A DNA stretch of 64,000 bases. Source: Nelumbo lutea (taxonomy: Eukaryota > Streptophyta > Magnoliopsida > Proteales > Nelumbonaceae). Position 1 is the first letter of the stretch; every line of letters begins with the position of its first letter. The position numbers and the translations under genes are program-made. Positions 10,572-21,394 of the stretch are shown here, in pieces. The notes beneath the pieces are model-generated. The model did not search any database and was not told the DNA's origin. It saw only the letters and a program-made list of their open reading frames with translations. Where the stretch lies: NCBI GenBank assembly GCA_022828595.1, contig JAKGHH010000002.1, positions 110,682,855 to 110,746,854 of the forward strand. Direction: 5' to 3'.

Positions 10572-10930
10572 GTGGCTCGTAGGCTTTGGGAGCAACTCGT
10601 AGTCTACTCTTCTTTGACTTTTGCCCGTGTCGGAGAGGCGATTGGGTCTTAAGTAGTAATGTGGCACGTAGGCTTTGGGAGTGGCCAGTGGTCTACTCTT
10701 TTCTAACTGTGCCCGTGCCAGAGAGGCGACCGGGTCTTAAGTAGTTATGTGGCCCGTAGGCTTTGGGAGTGACTAGTGGTATACTCTTTTCTGACTTTGC
10801 CCATGCCGGAGAGGCGACCGGGTCTTAAGTAGTAATGTGGCCCGTAGACTTTGAGAGTGACTAGTGGTCTACTCTTTTCTGACTTTGCCCGTGCCGGAGA
10901 GGCGACCGGGTCTTAAGTAGTAATGTGGCC
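10572..10930. repeat. 88-bp tandem repeat in the internal region, four units
   Basis: Units start at 10572, 10661, 10749 and 10837, plus a partial at 10925. Each begins GTGGCCCGTAGGCTTTGGGA and ends GGGTCTTAAGTAGTAAT. Lengths are 89, 88, 88 and 88 bp. The motif GGCCCxTAGGCTTTGGGAGTG recurs in the Tat-type element near 62830 and 62940, linking the two elements. Confidence 0.92.
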
Positions 10931-11376
10931 CATAAGCATGGCTTGTGAGGTGTCGAGCTATGATGTTGTTGCATCAGCTTCGTAATGCCGGTCACCTACT
11001 CCTACAAGAAGCTAGTAGGAGCTCGACCTTCAGGGGTAGCACTACTAACTTTAGGTTGCCAGCTCACATGGGAGCCTTGGAAGGCTCGACCGGTAAGGGC
11101 GCCTATGTAGTCAGTTGGCCGCCAACTCCCGCGAAAGCCACAAAGAGCTCATCTTTGTAGGGGGGGGACCTTGCGGAGAGGACTGATGTGGCATTATCTG
11201 AATTGAAAGTAAGGTTGGTAGAGATATTTAGTCCGTTAGCTCCCTGCATAGTCTTTGAGTTCATAAAAAATGTAAACTATAAAGCGATAGATTCAATTTC
11301 TAAAAAGTGAGGACTTAGCTTTGGTAAGATGAGAACTTAGCTTTTGTAGGATGAGAACTTAGCTTTTTGTAGCGTG

Positions 11377-11394
11377 TTCCCACAGACGGCGCCA
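11377..11394 (-). promoter_or_regulatory. Primer-binding site of the non-coding LTR element
   Basis: Minus-strand TGGCGCCGTCTGTGGGAA, two bases inside the LTR. TGGCGCC-starting primer sites are common in plant Ty3/gypsy elements. I have not matched it to a particular tRNA. Confidence 0.75.
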
Positions 11395-11396
11395 AT

Positions 11397-12837
11397 TGAT
11401 GTAACCGTTTTCGACCACGTACCAATGTTTTGTGATGTAAATTTTTTTGGCTAAGTACCTCGTCATTTGACCCGGTGGTGGCATGCCTTAGTGATGAGCT
11501 ACTTGGTGGTGAACTGCCTACTGGTGAACTGCTTAGTGGAGAACTGCCTAGGGGCGAACTGCCTGGTGGTGAACTACCCTGTGGCGAACTGTCTGGTGGC
11601 GAACCGCCTGGTGGCGAGCTCCCTGGTGGCGAGCTCCCTTGTGGCGAACTGCCTGGTGGCGAACTGCTTGGTGGCGAGCTCCCTTGTGGTGAACTGCCTG
11701 GTGGCTAGCTCCCTGGTGGCGAACTGCCTGGTGGCGAATTGCCCCGTGGTGAACTATCTGATGGCGAGTTGCTCGATGGTGAACTACCTAGGGAAGAGCT
11801 ACCTGGTGGCGAACTCCCTACTAGGCAGCCGGTGACTTAGAAAATAGTGGAGCTCCCTGGTGCGGCGAAATCCGACTGCCCTCAGCATGAGGCGGTCTTC
11901 TTTCCTTTGTAGGCAGTGGGAGCTGAGGGACCTGCGAGAACTCCATTTTTTCCTCCTCTTTGTAGGCGGCGGGAGTTGAGGGACCTACGAGAACTGAATC
12001 AGAGGTCCCAGGTGTATTTTCCCGGCGGGGGCTCTCCAACGCTTAAGTTAGCACTCTGATTGTAGAGAGCTCTGAAGATAATATGAGAGAGCTAGAGAGC
12101 AGGGGTTACTTCCCTTTTTCCATCTCCCTCCCCTTTGGGGGGGTGAGGTCTTTATATACCGGAGTCCTCACGGGTTAGGTGGGTGAAAAGCCTCCAAACG
12201 GTAAGACTCGTCACATCCTGTCAGAACCGCGGTACAGTGGTGAACTCCTCGAGGTCGTCAGGCTGGCGCTTGTGTCAGGCGGCCAGGTCGGTGCCTGGGT
12301 CGGGTTGTCAGGGCGACGCCTACGTCAGTCGGTAGGTCGGTGTCTGGGCCAGGTCGTCAGGTTGGCGCCTGTGTCAGTCGGTGGGTCAGTGTCTAGGCCA
12401 GGTCGTCAGACAGGAGATCTTCCGGCGATACGCCAAACTACTCCTATACCGAACTTCTCTACAAGTGGCGAGCTGCCTATAGCGAGCTGTCTGGGGGCGA
12501 GCTCCCTGTGGCGAGCTGCCTATGGCGATCTCTGCCGAACTGTTTATGGCGAGCTATCGAGCTCGTGGGGTATGTATGCCGCCGAGTTTATCGGTGGGCG
12601 TCTTATGGGCGGCTTGGCCGGATCATGTGCTAGGCTGGTCCAGGTCGGCCAGGTCGTGCAGGCCGCGTGCCAGGCCACGCGTGCCATGCGCGGGCCGCGC
12701 AAGTCATGCGTCAGGGCGGCCAGACTGGTGCCCGGGTGGGTCACCAACTTCGTAAGTTTGTTGGCTGGGTGTTTACCTAGTTGTCACGAGGTGCCACGTG
12801 TCACAATTCTACTCGAGAGCCAAATCTGCCCTCATTA
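11397..12837 (-). repeat. 5' LTR of the non-coding LTR element (1441 bp)
   Basis: Paired with 9008-10474. It carries 21 full 15-bp units (11505-11819), against 18 in the other LTR, and lacks one of the GGGGGCGAACTGCCT-rich blocks present at 10060-10100. The two LTRs are identical at birth, so these differences arose after insertion. The outer end has CATTA in place of the terminal CATCA. Confidence 0.9.
11505..11819. repeat. 15-bp minisatellite inside the LTR, 21 units
   Basis: Same unit as at 9101-9385. The outer units (first five, last two) align with the other LTR, while the middle differs in order and number, as expected for slippage or gene conversion. Confidence 0.92.
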
Positions 12838-12842
12838 ATACT

Positions 12843-14375
12843 AATCATCAAAACATAATCTTAGATAAACAAAGTAATCTCTAGTCTGTCATAACCTATA
12901 ATAGGCTCAACGAGATTATTAACATCATTGGTTCTTCTTTTGTTTTATCAGTTAAGTGAATCTGTCATTGGTTAAATGTTTTTTATCCAAGAAGAAAGTG
13001 ATTGGATATATTTTTTCAATTTGTATTTGAAAATCGTATTGTAGCGATGAAAGGGGATTGTGTTGCTTTCAAGTGCACTTGTATCTAGTTAGTTGATTTC
13101 AGTCTCTGTCCCTATTCTTGTATGAATTATCTTGTTTCTGTAGTTTCTGTAGTAACTAGCAAACATTAAAAATGAAGTAACATGAAAGAACCAAAATAAA
13201 CTAGGAGAATAAGCAACCCAAATAATAGAATAAAAAACAAAAAACAAAATAAAAGAAAAAACACATAATTGATTAGTCAACCAATCAACCAAATTGGGCA
13301 TTCTTTTACCAAAGAATTTGATTAATTCTTTGTTCCCATGAACAACATGTTCAACCTGATCCAACCCAACAAAGTTGTGGCTTGGAAGTCTGAACATGGT
13401 AAAGGTTTCCATACACATTTGTGTATCTTGTGATGAATCCCATGTGTTTTGATATCGAGGAAGCTTCCATCTCTTTAATGTGTTAGTTCATCCATGATGG
13501 ACCACTTGAATCTCGACGTATGTGATTTAATGATATGCCTAGTTGTTGTTGTGATACTCTAGCTCGTTAATCGGATCAATTAGTGGTGAAATCTGTTGTG
13601 TTTATGTGAATTCTGCTCCCATAATGAGTATCTGCTAGCTCTTCATGCAAATAAATATGAAGAACCCAGATAGGACAGGGGACTGGAGGGCTCTTGATTG
13701 TGTTGCAATTGGGTTTATGTGAAATCTGTTCCCATTATGAGTCTTTGTTAGCTCTGCTCTGCTTCATGCAAAGAAAAATGGAAGAACCCAGAGATGCCTC
13801 CCATTAGGCCATATATTATAAAACAATCATCCAATTTAATCTGGACCATTTGATAAGCATCGTTATATAATTTAGTATGATATTAGCATGTATCATCTTA
13901 CAGGGGAATGTGTGAACATACATGAAAGATAGTAGACGGTGATGAAAATCACCTTACCAAACAGCATAGTATTGCTCACTACCTACATGGCAGAAACACT
14001 ATCAAACAAAAATAAAGGCGTTTTTCAACAAAAAAATGGGTATTGGAAGTATGGGCGTTTTTTCTTGTAAATCGGTTCTAGAAAACGCCCATGCTTCCAA
14101 ACATCATGTTGATTATTGTGGCAACCACTTGTGAGAAGCCCTCTTTGAATCAAACCCCTCAAAATAGAAAACATAATTATTATGAGAGTATATCTAATAA
14201 TCTAACAACATGAAGTAACAACTTTTAATTCCTTTTAAAATTCATCCTTGCCGGGGTAGGAGCTTTTAAGAGGAAATAAAAATCAAGCTATTATTGTTAT
14301 TTGTTCCCTTAATTCATGGAGAAACATTTTTGTATCCCTATATTGCTAAAGCTGAACAAATTACAAAACCAAACA
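12843..14375. other. Unassigned, with a ~68-bp direct repeat (13604 and 13712)
   Basis: Segments starting near 13604 and 13712 share TTATGTGAA..CTG.TCCCAT.ATGAGT and AGAACCCAGA, so a short interspersed duplication is present. Otherwise no gene, RNA or element ends are evident. Confidence 0.4.
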
Positions 14376-14383
14376 CCTTGGAT

Positions 14384-15281
14384 CATAGTTGTCAAGGCGA
14401 CGCTAGGCGGCAAATTTTCATGGTCTCCTCGCCCAAACGCCCCGGGTTTTACGTACTAGGCGCCCGCCCAAAGACTTACGCGGGTGCGTATTTATATATA
14501 TAATAAAACTATTTTTTTGTTTAATAATTGTTTTGAAATTTTATTGATTGTTGTATTGTTTTAAAATACAATCTTCGAATCATCTAGTATTAAGACAAGT
14601 TACATAAAGACTCTGTGAAGGGTTTTCTTTCGATTGTAGAGGGAGGATAACTGAACACCAGTTCAAGCTCGAGCCCCAGCCCAACTCCATCGCACCTCAC
14701 CTCCGACAGCGGTTGGTAAGTTTTTTTCTTCAGTTTTCTTCTTCTTCTTCTTCTTCTTCTTCTTCAACATTTTCTCCTTTTTTTTTTTTTTTTGACAATA
14801 CAGTCCGCACTCCGCAGGCCAGGCGCCAAACCTCTTCTTCTTCAAATTTCAGTTGAAAAAACTAGGGTTCCGCCAAACCTCTTCTTCTTCTTCTTCTTCT
14901 TCTTCCATTCTGCCCCATGAGGCCATGAGTCCAACTGTCCAAGTGCCCAACAGTCGTCCACCCCTTGAGTCCTTGAGTCCATTCTTTTGTTTTTTATTTT
15001 ATTTTTGAAATGTTTTATTTTAATTGTATCATTGTATGCTGATTGCTGAACTGAAAATCTGATATATGTTTGAAATGCTTTACTTTGAAAATCTAAAATG
15101 GCTGACTATATGGCTGATTTTTTATCAGTCTTGTTTTTTATTTTTGTTATTTTGGCTGATTAGGTCCTTTAGGAAGTATAGAAATCTATAAATTAATATA
15201 TTTATAGATTCCATCGCCTAGGCGCCTAGGCACCTGAGCGCCCCATGGTTGCCTAGCCTCGCCTTCGCCTTGAAAACTATG
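14384..15281. mobile_element. Non-autonomous hAT-like element, CATAGTT family copy 2
   Basis: 898 bp. The left end is CATAGTTGTCAAGGCG; the inverted right end is CATAGTTTTCAAGGCG. Perfect 8-bp target duplication CCTTGGAT (14376-14383 and 15282-15289). Subterminal GCCTAGGCG repeats are as in copy 1. The interior contains CTT-type microsatellites (about 14740-14765 and 14880-14905) and no transposase. Confidence 0.92.
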
Positions 15282-15289
15282 CCTTGGAT

Positions 15290-15689
15290 CAATAATAATG
15301 TCAATGTTTTAAAGTTGACATCCTAAAGCATGGTGGTCTTCTGGTTCAAACTTCATGAACTACCAAATGGGTACGCTCAAATCACTTATTTTCCCCTTCT
15401 TTTCCACAAGGTTTTACACGGTTTTGGGTTTTATATAAGCATATAAAACAATCGAACACAAATGGGGATTGAACACATACCTCTTGTGGTTGGAAGTTGG
15501 AAGAATAGAGATGTTGTTTTAGTCGGTTGTTGTCTGCACAAGGATTAGAGAGTTTTGATTTAGTAGAAGAAGAACCAAAAATAGGGGAAAAGAAAGAAAA
15601 CGAACAAATGAAAAATAGAAGAATAATGTATAAAAAAAGAAATAATCACATTACTTTGAATGGGGGCTTTTTGCTCATGATATTTTATA
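15290..15689. other. Unassigned spacer
   Basis: I see nothing recognisable between the hAT-like and foldback elements. Confidence 0.5.
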
Positions 15690-16176
15690 GGGTAAAATTA
15701 TAGATAGGTATCCTATACTTTGAGAGTAGTGACAAATGGGTATCCTTAACTTTCAATTGCAACACTTGAGTACCCTTAATTCTCAAAAAATACACACTTG
15801 GGTCCATCCATTAGTATATTCTGTTAGTTAAACATTACATAATACCAAAAATACCCTTCTCATGTATGTTTGAGATCAATTTCAAGTAACTGAATGTCTC
15901 CCCACAATGTTGTTCTCATATGGACAACAAATAACAAATTCAAATTTTTTGACAATTGACATTCTCTAGTAATGATTTTATTCCAAAGAATGATCTCAAA
16001 AAATACAAAAGAAGGATATTTTTGATATTATGTAATGTTTAATTGGTAAAATACTAATGGATGGACCCAAGTGTCTATTTTTGAAAGTTAAGGGTACTCA
16101 AGTGTTGCAATTAAAAATTCAGGATACCTATGTGTCACTACCCCAAAAGTAGATGGTGTTAATATGTAATTTACCT
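15690..16176. mobile_element. Foldback element, family F copy 2
   Basis: Clearly related to 7090-7599 along its length, including the central ACAACAAATAAC and TTCTCTAGTAATGATTTTA. The arms read GTAAAATTATAGATAGGTA and, inverted, GTAAATTACATATTAACACC. Flanks TATTTTATA (15681-15689) and TATTGTATA (16177-16185) match at 8 of 9, supporting a Mutator-like duplication. Confidence 0.8.
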
Positions 16177-16185
16177 TATTGTATA

Positions 16186-17040
16186 ATGAGCGAAATGATA
16201 TGAAAACCCATGTTCGCATGTGTAACATGGGCACATGTGCTCGTAAATTTAAGGGAGCTCGCTGCGAGAATTGTTAATATGAGAGATTCACTTATTAGAA
16301 TGCAGAACTTTTCCGGATTTAATGGGTACTACGGTTGTATGATCCATTTCTTTCTATTGATTTGTATGCTATATGTTGATCTTCTTCCCCACTACATTGA
16401 TACTTTTCTCGGGTTTTGATTCTTTGCTTTTATCTTCTTGAGTTATAGATTTTTTGTCTCTGAAGAGGGATTAGGGTTTTGATAACGCCCAACTTTCCAG
16501 TTCAGCCACTCACCTCTGACCATCGGCTACCTCTCCATTCTCCCTTTAGCAACAGTCCAAACTACCATCAAAAGACAGTGAGTTGGCTTTGTTTTTTTTT
16601 TTTTATCTCATTTTTTGTTGAATCATCGCTGCATTCTCCATGCTGTTATCTTTGTATTTCGGCATATAACCACGAGCTACTGTTATTTTCATCAGCAACC
16701 TCTTCATTTAGGCTTTTAAAACCTTGGTTAAAAGAAATAAAATGTGCAGTTATTAGTATGTTCAGTATCAATGGAAAATTGGAGACTACACAGAAACCAG
16801 AAGTTTTATGAATTATGTTATATCATGATAAATAGATTCTAGCAGACTTGTTGCACAGATTGCTTGTAATTTTGGGTGTACAAGTGATTAAGTTGGAACC
16901 TATTTCTTGGTTTGTGAATTAGGTTTGGGGAGAGGCTTGAGAGACTTTGAAAGACTGGGGGCTTTAGAACTAATCAAATCCCTTGATAGCGTCTTCCTTG
17001 ACCCTACTTCTTATTGACTCTTGCATTTGGGCTCGTAACA
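16186..17040. other. Unassigned
   Basis: Two modest open stretches (16210-16419, 16479-16811) show no family signature. A TTAGGGTTTT motif near 16470 resembles a plant telo box, but no gene is tied to it. Confidence 0.35.
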
Positions 17041-17600
17041 CCTCTGGAGTCTCCTCATGTTCTTCCTTTTTAATTGCAATTACCAGCTCCCCCATTGTAC
17101 AGGCTTTCCATTTAACTCTATTTGGAAGGAACCAATCCCACCAAGGATTAGGGCCTTCTATAGGAAGTTGTTTCATTTGAAAATTAACATGTGCGAGAAT
17201 CTTCAAAAGAGAAGACCCAAATATTGCGTTTCTCCATGTATGTGCTTTCTTTGCAATGCAAGTGGGAAATATATTTATTTGGGAGTAGTTTCTTTCTCTC
17301 TTCGGTTGCAGATGATCTTCTCCAACTGATGCAGTCTTTTTTTTTTTTTTTTTTTTTTCAGTATCTATTATCCACCTTCTAAAGAAAAGAGGAACAAATA
17401 TGTGGAGATGCACTAGGGTGGCTATATTATTGTCAATTTGTAAATTGGAAAGAAAGAAACTCAAGAACATTTAAGGAGAAATCACTGCCAAAAAAGGAGA
17501 GCTTTATTGAGAACATTTCCATAAAGTCGGTGCATTGGATAAGAACTCTAAATATATTTGTGCTTTTCTTGATAATTATTTACTAAGGGGTTGGCAGTAG
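17041..17600 (+). mobile_element. LINE ORF2 fragment with zf-RVT region
   Basis: Plus-strand frames show FPFNSIWKEPIPPRIRAF, then LKINMCENLQKRRPKYCVSP and CFLCNASG, the reverse-transcriptase zinc-binding region of plant LINE ORF2. After a frame change and a T-run (17335-17358) there is MWRCTRVA followed by a degenerate SICKLERK. No RT core or RNase H is attached. Confidence 0.75.
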
Positions 17601-17608
17601 GTGGCTGA

Positions 17609-18231
17609 CATAGTTGTCAAGGCAATGCCTAGGCGACAAGGCGCCCTTGGAGGCTTGCCTTGCCTAATCGCCAAGCAGTTTTGTATGTTGTGTTATGAAA
17701 TACTCTTATGTTTTTAACTTTTTGAGATTGTAATTATAAAATAGACATTATTAAACTAAAATATTCATTTTATATGTTTATATACTAATTTCCATTTATT
17801 ATTTTCTTATTTGTTAGGGTTTAATCAACATAGACATTGCCAACTACTGTGTTGAACTCTCAAAGACTTCAAAATCTGAACCAATAAGTAAGGAAGAACC
17901 TAAGATTTTGTCTAATCAACACATTTTTTTCTTCCACCTTTTCTTTTTATCTTTTCCTATAACAAAAATAGGGGTTTAGCCCCAATAATTTTTGAATTTT
18001 CTTCTATTTCCTCTATTTCTTCTCATGAAAATGTTCATATGTTGATTTTCTATACTTTGACATGAAGTTTATACCTTTCTTATGGAAATTATGGATAATT
18101 ATTAAGGAAATATGGTTATGGAACCTAGGGAGCTACCATAGGATTTATGTTTTTTACTTAAAAATATACATCGCCTAGGCGACTAGGCACCCCTTATTGC
18201 CTAGCCTCGCCTTGGTGCCTTGAAAATTATG
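17609..18231. mobile_element. Non-autonomous hAT-like element, CATAGTT family copy 3
   Basis: 623 bp. The left end is CATAGTTGTCAAGGC; the inverted right end is CATAATTTTCAAGGC. Flanks GTGGCTGA (17601-17608) and GTGGCTCA (18232-18239) match at 7 of 8. GCCTAGGCG-type subterminal repeats; no coding capacity. It sits beside the LINE fragment ending near 17600. Confidence 0.88.
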
Positions 18232-18239
18232 GTGGCTCA

Positions 18240-18845
18240 TTCATCATCTCCTAGAACAAATGTCCTATTGGAGTATAAAACTCCACCAATCAATCAACTA
18301 AGTTAAATTTTGACGAATGCGGCTTAGGAAATCTAGGCAAATCAGGGACAGGGAGAGTTTTCTATGAATGTTGACGAATGCAGCTTAGTGGAGTCATCAG
18401 CAAACCAATGTGCAAGTGGGAGGAACAATATGTTTTTGGGAAGGGTAACTTAATGATGTAAAGAAAAGGGCCTGGCTAACTTAGCAAGACTAACTTGTTT
18501 GTTTATCTTCTGCTTATATCTTTACCACATAATAAAAGTTGATACAGTTAACAATAAAAAAATGATATTAGCAGAACAAAAATAAACTAGGTTATGCGAT
18601 ATAGTTCAACACAACTACACTATGCTGACCGTTTCCATAAAGTGAGTTTTTTTATGGCAGCACCAGTGTACAAATTAGTATATGTATATGTGCATTTTCA
18701 TTTGTAAAAGCTGGAGGATGTTTGAGGTAGAGAAAATTGTCTATTCAGATGCATCCTTTCTTGTAATTTCTGGAACCTGGGATTATTTCTGCTTGATTCC
18801 TTATTTTGTCTTGCTGTTCTTATTCGTTTCTTGGTTCATATATCA
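18240..18845. other. Unassigned, with a short interspersed duplication
   Basis: TTGACGAATGC.GCTTAG occurs at about 18310 and 18370. No gene signal. Confidence 0.4.
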
Positions 18846-18853
18846 AGCAAAGG

Positions 18854-18975
18854 TAGGGGTGCAACTTGCGTGGGCTTGGGTTGGTCTTTTATCAAAATTG
18901 AATGGGCCCAGCCCAATGGCCTGAGCCTGAAGCAGTGTAAAATGTTAGTTCAGGCCAACCCAAGTTGCACTCCTA
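18854..18975. mobile_element. Small hAT-like MITE (122 bp)
   Basis: Ends TAGGGGTGCAACTTG and, inverted, TAGGAGTGCAACTTG. Flanks AGCAAAGG (18846-18853) and AGCAGAGG (18976-18983) match at 7 of 8. The interior is rich in GGGCTTGGG / GGCCCA words. Confidence 0.75.
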
Positions 18976-18983
18976 AGCAGAGG

Positions 18984-19379
18984 AAACTGCTGCAGGCAAA
19001 GGGTCCACGTTTTTACCACATAACTGTCTCCTCAATTCAAAGTTCCACCTATTGTGAAGCAAATTCTCTTGCTGTTGGAACCAAGTTTGCTGAGGTTTAG
19101 CAACCCATACAAAAAAAGTTTAGGTACAAATAAAAGAAAAAGAACACCTTTTTTTTTTACAACAAAACATAGCTGAAAGTCATCAAGCCCTGGTATTTCC
19201 AGCTTCAGAGTTGTATAATGTATATGTAGCCTGTTGAATTTCTTTAGTAAATCTTTGTTCCACTCCTGAGAGTTGGATGACTATATTTAAAGTAATTAGG
19301 ACCAAAAATTTATGTTGAAGGTAGCAATTAAACTTTAAACTCTAAGAGTAGTAATTACCCTAAGAGTAGCACACTGGGT
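18984..19379. other. Unassigned spacer
   Basis: Nothing recognisable. Confidence 0.5.
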
Positions 19380-19985
19380 AAAAACTCTGACATTATTCAA
19401 GGACTTTAAGTTGGAGGGTTTTTTCAGGAATTGGGGGGCCATAGCTGTCATGGAGGGGATTTATGAAGCTGAATTTTAACGACAGCAGTATGGGTAACCT
19501 GGGGACCTCAGGCATTGGAGGGGTAATCAGGGATGAGAATGGTGCTATTTGGGCCTTGTTTTCTGCCCAATTGAGCAGGAGGACATAATAAAAACATAAT
19601 TTCTAGCAGCGGTTTTTGGAGTAGAAAGAGCAAAAGAAATGGGCATTAATAGGCTGATTGTTGAAGGAGATTCTAAGATTGTAGTAAATGGCTGAGGAAA
19701 GGTGCAGGGGTGATTTGGCAACTCAAAAATGAAATTCAGGTGGTTCAAATGGCTCTCAAAGGATTTGTATATCCAAATCAGATGGATTAGGAGATCTGCG
19801 AATAGCTTGGTTGACAGCTTAGCTAAGAAAGGAGTTCAAAGAAACAATATGTACTAGGCACATTTGTAATTTTTGGGGGGCTAGTCCTATTTTGGACCGT
19901 TCTTTCACAACGCCTTGTTGTAATCTGCTCTTTATTCTTCTAATCAATAAAATTTCTTCTTTGTGTTGCTGATAAAAAAATTGAA
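19380..19985 (+). mobile_element. LINE 3' fragment with decayed RNase H-like domain
   Basis: Across frames the plus strand retains AAGCTGAATTTTAACGACAG (KLNFND), a GNLGTSGIGG-like turn and, further on, RSANSLVDSLAKKG. This is the same RNase H-like arrangement as at 4546-5642. It ends with AATAAAATTT and a short A run at 19974-19980. Many frameshifts. Confidence 0.75.
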
Positions 19986-20576
19986 CTTTCAGCTCCACCA
20001 AATTTCCACAAGAAGCGTCTTATCATTTTTTTTCATAAGTTTGTATCATTATTATTTTAGCAAATAGTTGAATTATACAGACCCCATCTATATTGTTCTA
20101 CATTAATTTGCAAGAAAAATTGACATTTAAAACTCTTGAATGTAGATATCAAACATAATACAGTTAATGAAAGTTTCTTGTATTGATGCGATATTTAGAT
20201 TAACGAGGACTGATTTTTGCTCCAATGGAAACTGCAAATTCATTTAGTATCTGTTTTTGAAAAAGGAGTTAGAGAGCTTAACCTCTTGGATGGATTGCCT
20301 CCACATGAGTTTTGTGTGTTAAGCTTCATTTTTCTTAAATTAGAAGTAGAAGTTGATACCCAAGAACAATTACAGTTAATAAGTTGGCTCTATATTAGAA
20401 TGCCATGATACATTGATTTTTTCTCATGAAACAACTTCTATATGTTTTTGTTGTTCCATGCCTATATGAGCACTGGTGGTTGAGGATGACAGCTCAAGTG
20501 ATTATTGTTCCATATCTTCTAATAAACATACTTTAACTTATTTATCAAAAAATAAATAAAAAAACAAACATATTTT
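19986..20576. other. Unassigned; left flank of the copia insertion
   Basis: AT-rich, with no coding or repeat structure that I can support. Confidence 0.5.
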
Positions 20577-20581
20577 AACTT

Positions 20582-20909
20582 TGTTGAAGATTAATCAGTT
20601 TTATGATGTTTTTTATGAGTAGATGTTTTATGTTAGTTGTTAGATAGGAGGTGGGGATCACAGTAGTTATGTGAGTCCAAAATTTATTATGTTTTTGTGT
20701 CTTATATATGCTATTTTATGTCTTGCCGCCCTATAAGGGCATAGTTGTCTTTGTACTGTTCTATTATTTTTCGTATAAATAATAAGTGAAGGGGGCGGCC
20801 AGATTATTGCTCTCTTTTCTTTCAACTTCTCTTCTTCTCCTTTTCTCTTCTTTCTCTCTTCAAGAAACTACTTTTCTTTCATATTTTTTTAATTCAGTAG
20901 ATTTCTACT
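20582..20909 (+). repeat. 5' LTR of copia element 1
   Basis: Starts TGTTGAAGATTAATCAG. It carries a TATAAATAA box at 20774-20782 and ends in ...GATTTCTACT, directly abutting the primer site. It is longer than the 3' LTR mainly because of about 33 bp at 20640-20672 that the 3' copy lacks. Confidence 0.92.
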
Positions 20910-20922
20910 TGGTATCAGAGCC
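20910..20922 (+). promoter_or_regulatory. Primer-binding site (initiator tRNA-Met type)
   Basis: TGGTATCAGAGCC immediately follows the LTR. It is the standard copia primer site complementary to the 3' end of initiator methionine tRNA. Confidence 0.93.
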
Positions 20923-21394
20923 TCGGCTAGGGTTTCTTGAAGCATTCTCATTCAGCCCTAGATCAGCCAACTGCGTGAAGTAGTAAAGGGATGATCGATC
21001 TGCTATAGATTGCCTAGTTCTTGGATTTTTTGGTGGGATCTAGTCATCAGGAAGGTGATCTATTGTTCAGCATCAAAATTAGGAAGAATTGGAGTACGGG
21101 GAAGAGTTCCAGAAAAGTTGGACTCTCTATTTTTTATCTGACCTTTGGCGCCCAGGTATTGCTAGTTTTCTTTTGATTTTCTAAAGACGGCGGTTTGGTT
21201 TCTGGAATTTTCTGAGCCTCCCAGAGTGATCGGTTCACTCGTTTCTTTGTTGGGAGGCGTAGGGAGGAGAGAGATTTCTCTCCAGCTAGGGTTTTCTTCT
21301 TTCAGAAGGGTTGGTTTGTGTGTTTGGTATTAAATTATTTTTTGAAGGTCTCTAATCTATTTTTTTTTCTTATTGTTGAACTGTTTGAAGTAAG

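Larger units (their letters stand above)
9008..12837 (-). mobile_element. Non-autonomous LTR retrotransposon (LARD/TRIM-like), complete with TSD
   Basis: A complete 3830-bp insertion: LTR 9008-10474, internal 10475-11396, LTR 11397-12837, flanked by the 5-bp duplication ATACT (9003-9007 and 12838-12842). Orientation is minus. On that strand the LTR begins TGATGAGGGCAGATTTGG and ends GGTTACATCA, the primer-binding site follows the LTR at 11397, and a purine tract precedes the LTR at 10474. The 922-bp interior has no gag or pol, so mobilisation would need proteins from elsewhere. LTR ends and repeat motifs resemble the Tat-type element at 59078-64000. Confidence 0.9.

Noticed and set aside
10572..10930. 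Regularly spaced direct repeats that might suggest a CRISPR-like array
   Set aside because: Units of 88 bp are contiguous and alike throughout with no unique spacers, and the context is a plant LTR element.
16970..17470. 166-codon minus-strand open stretch
   Set aside because: The plus strand of the same bases encodes a recognisable LINE zf-RVT region; the minus frame includes a poly-Lys from a T run and is a shadow.
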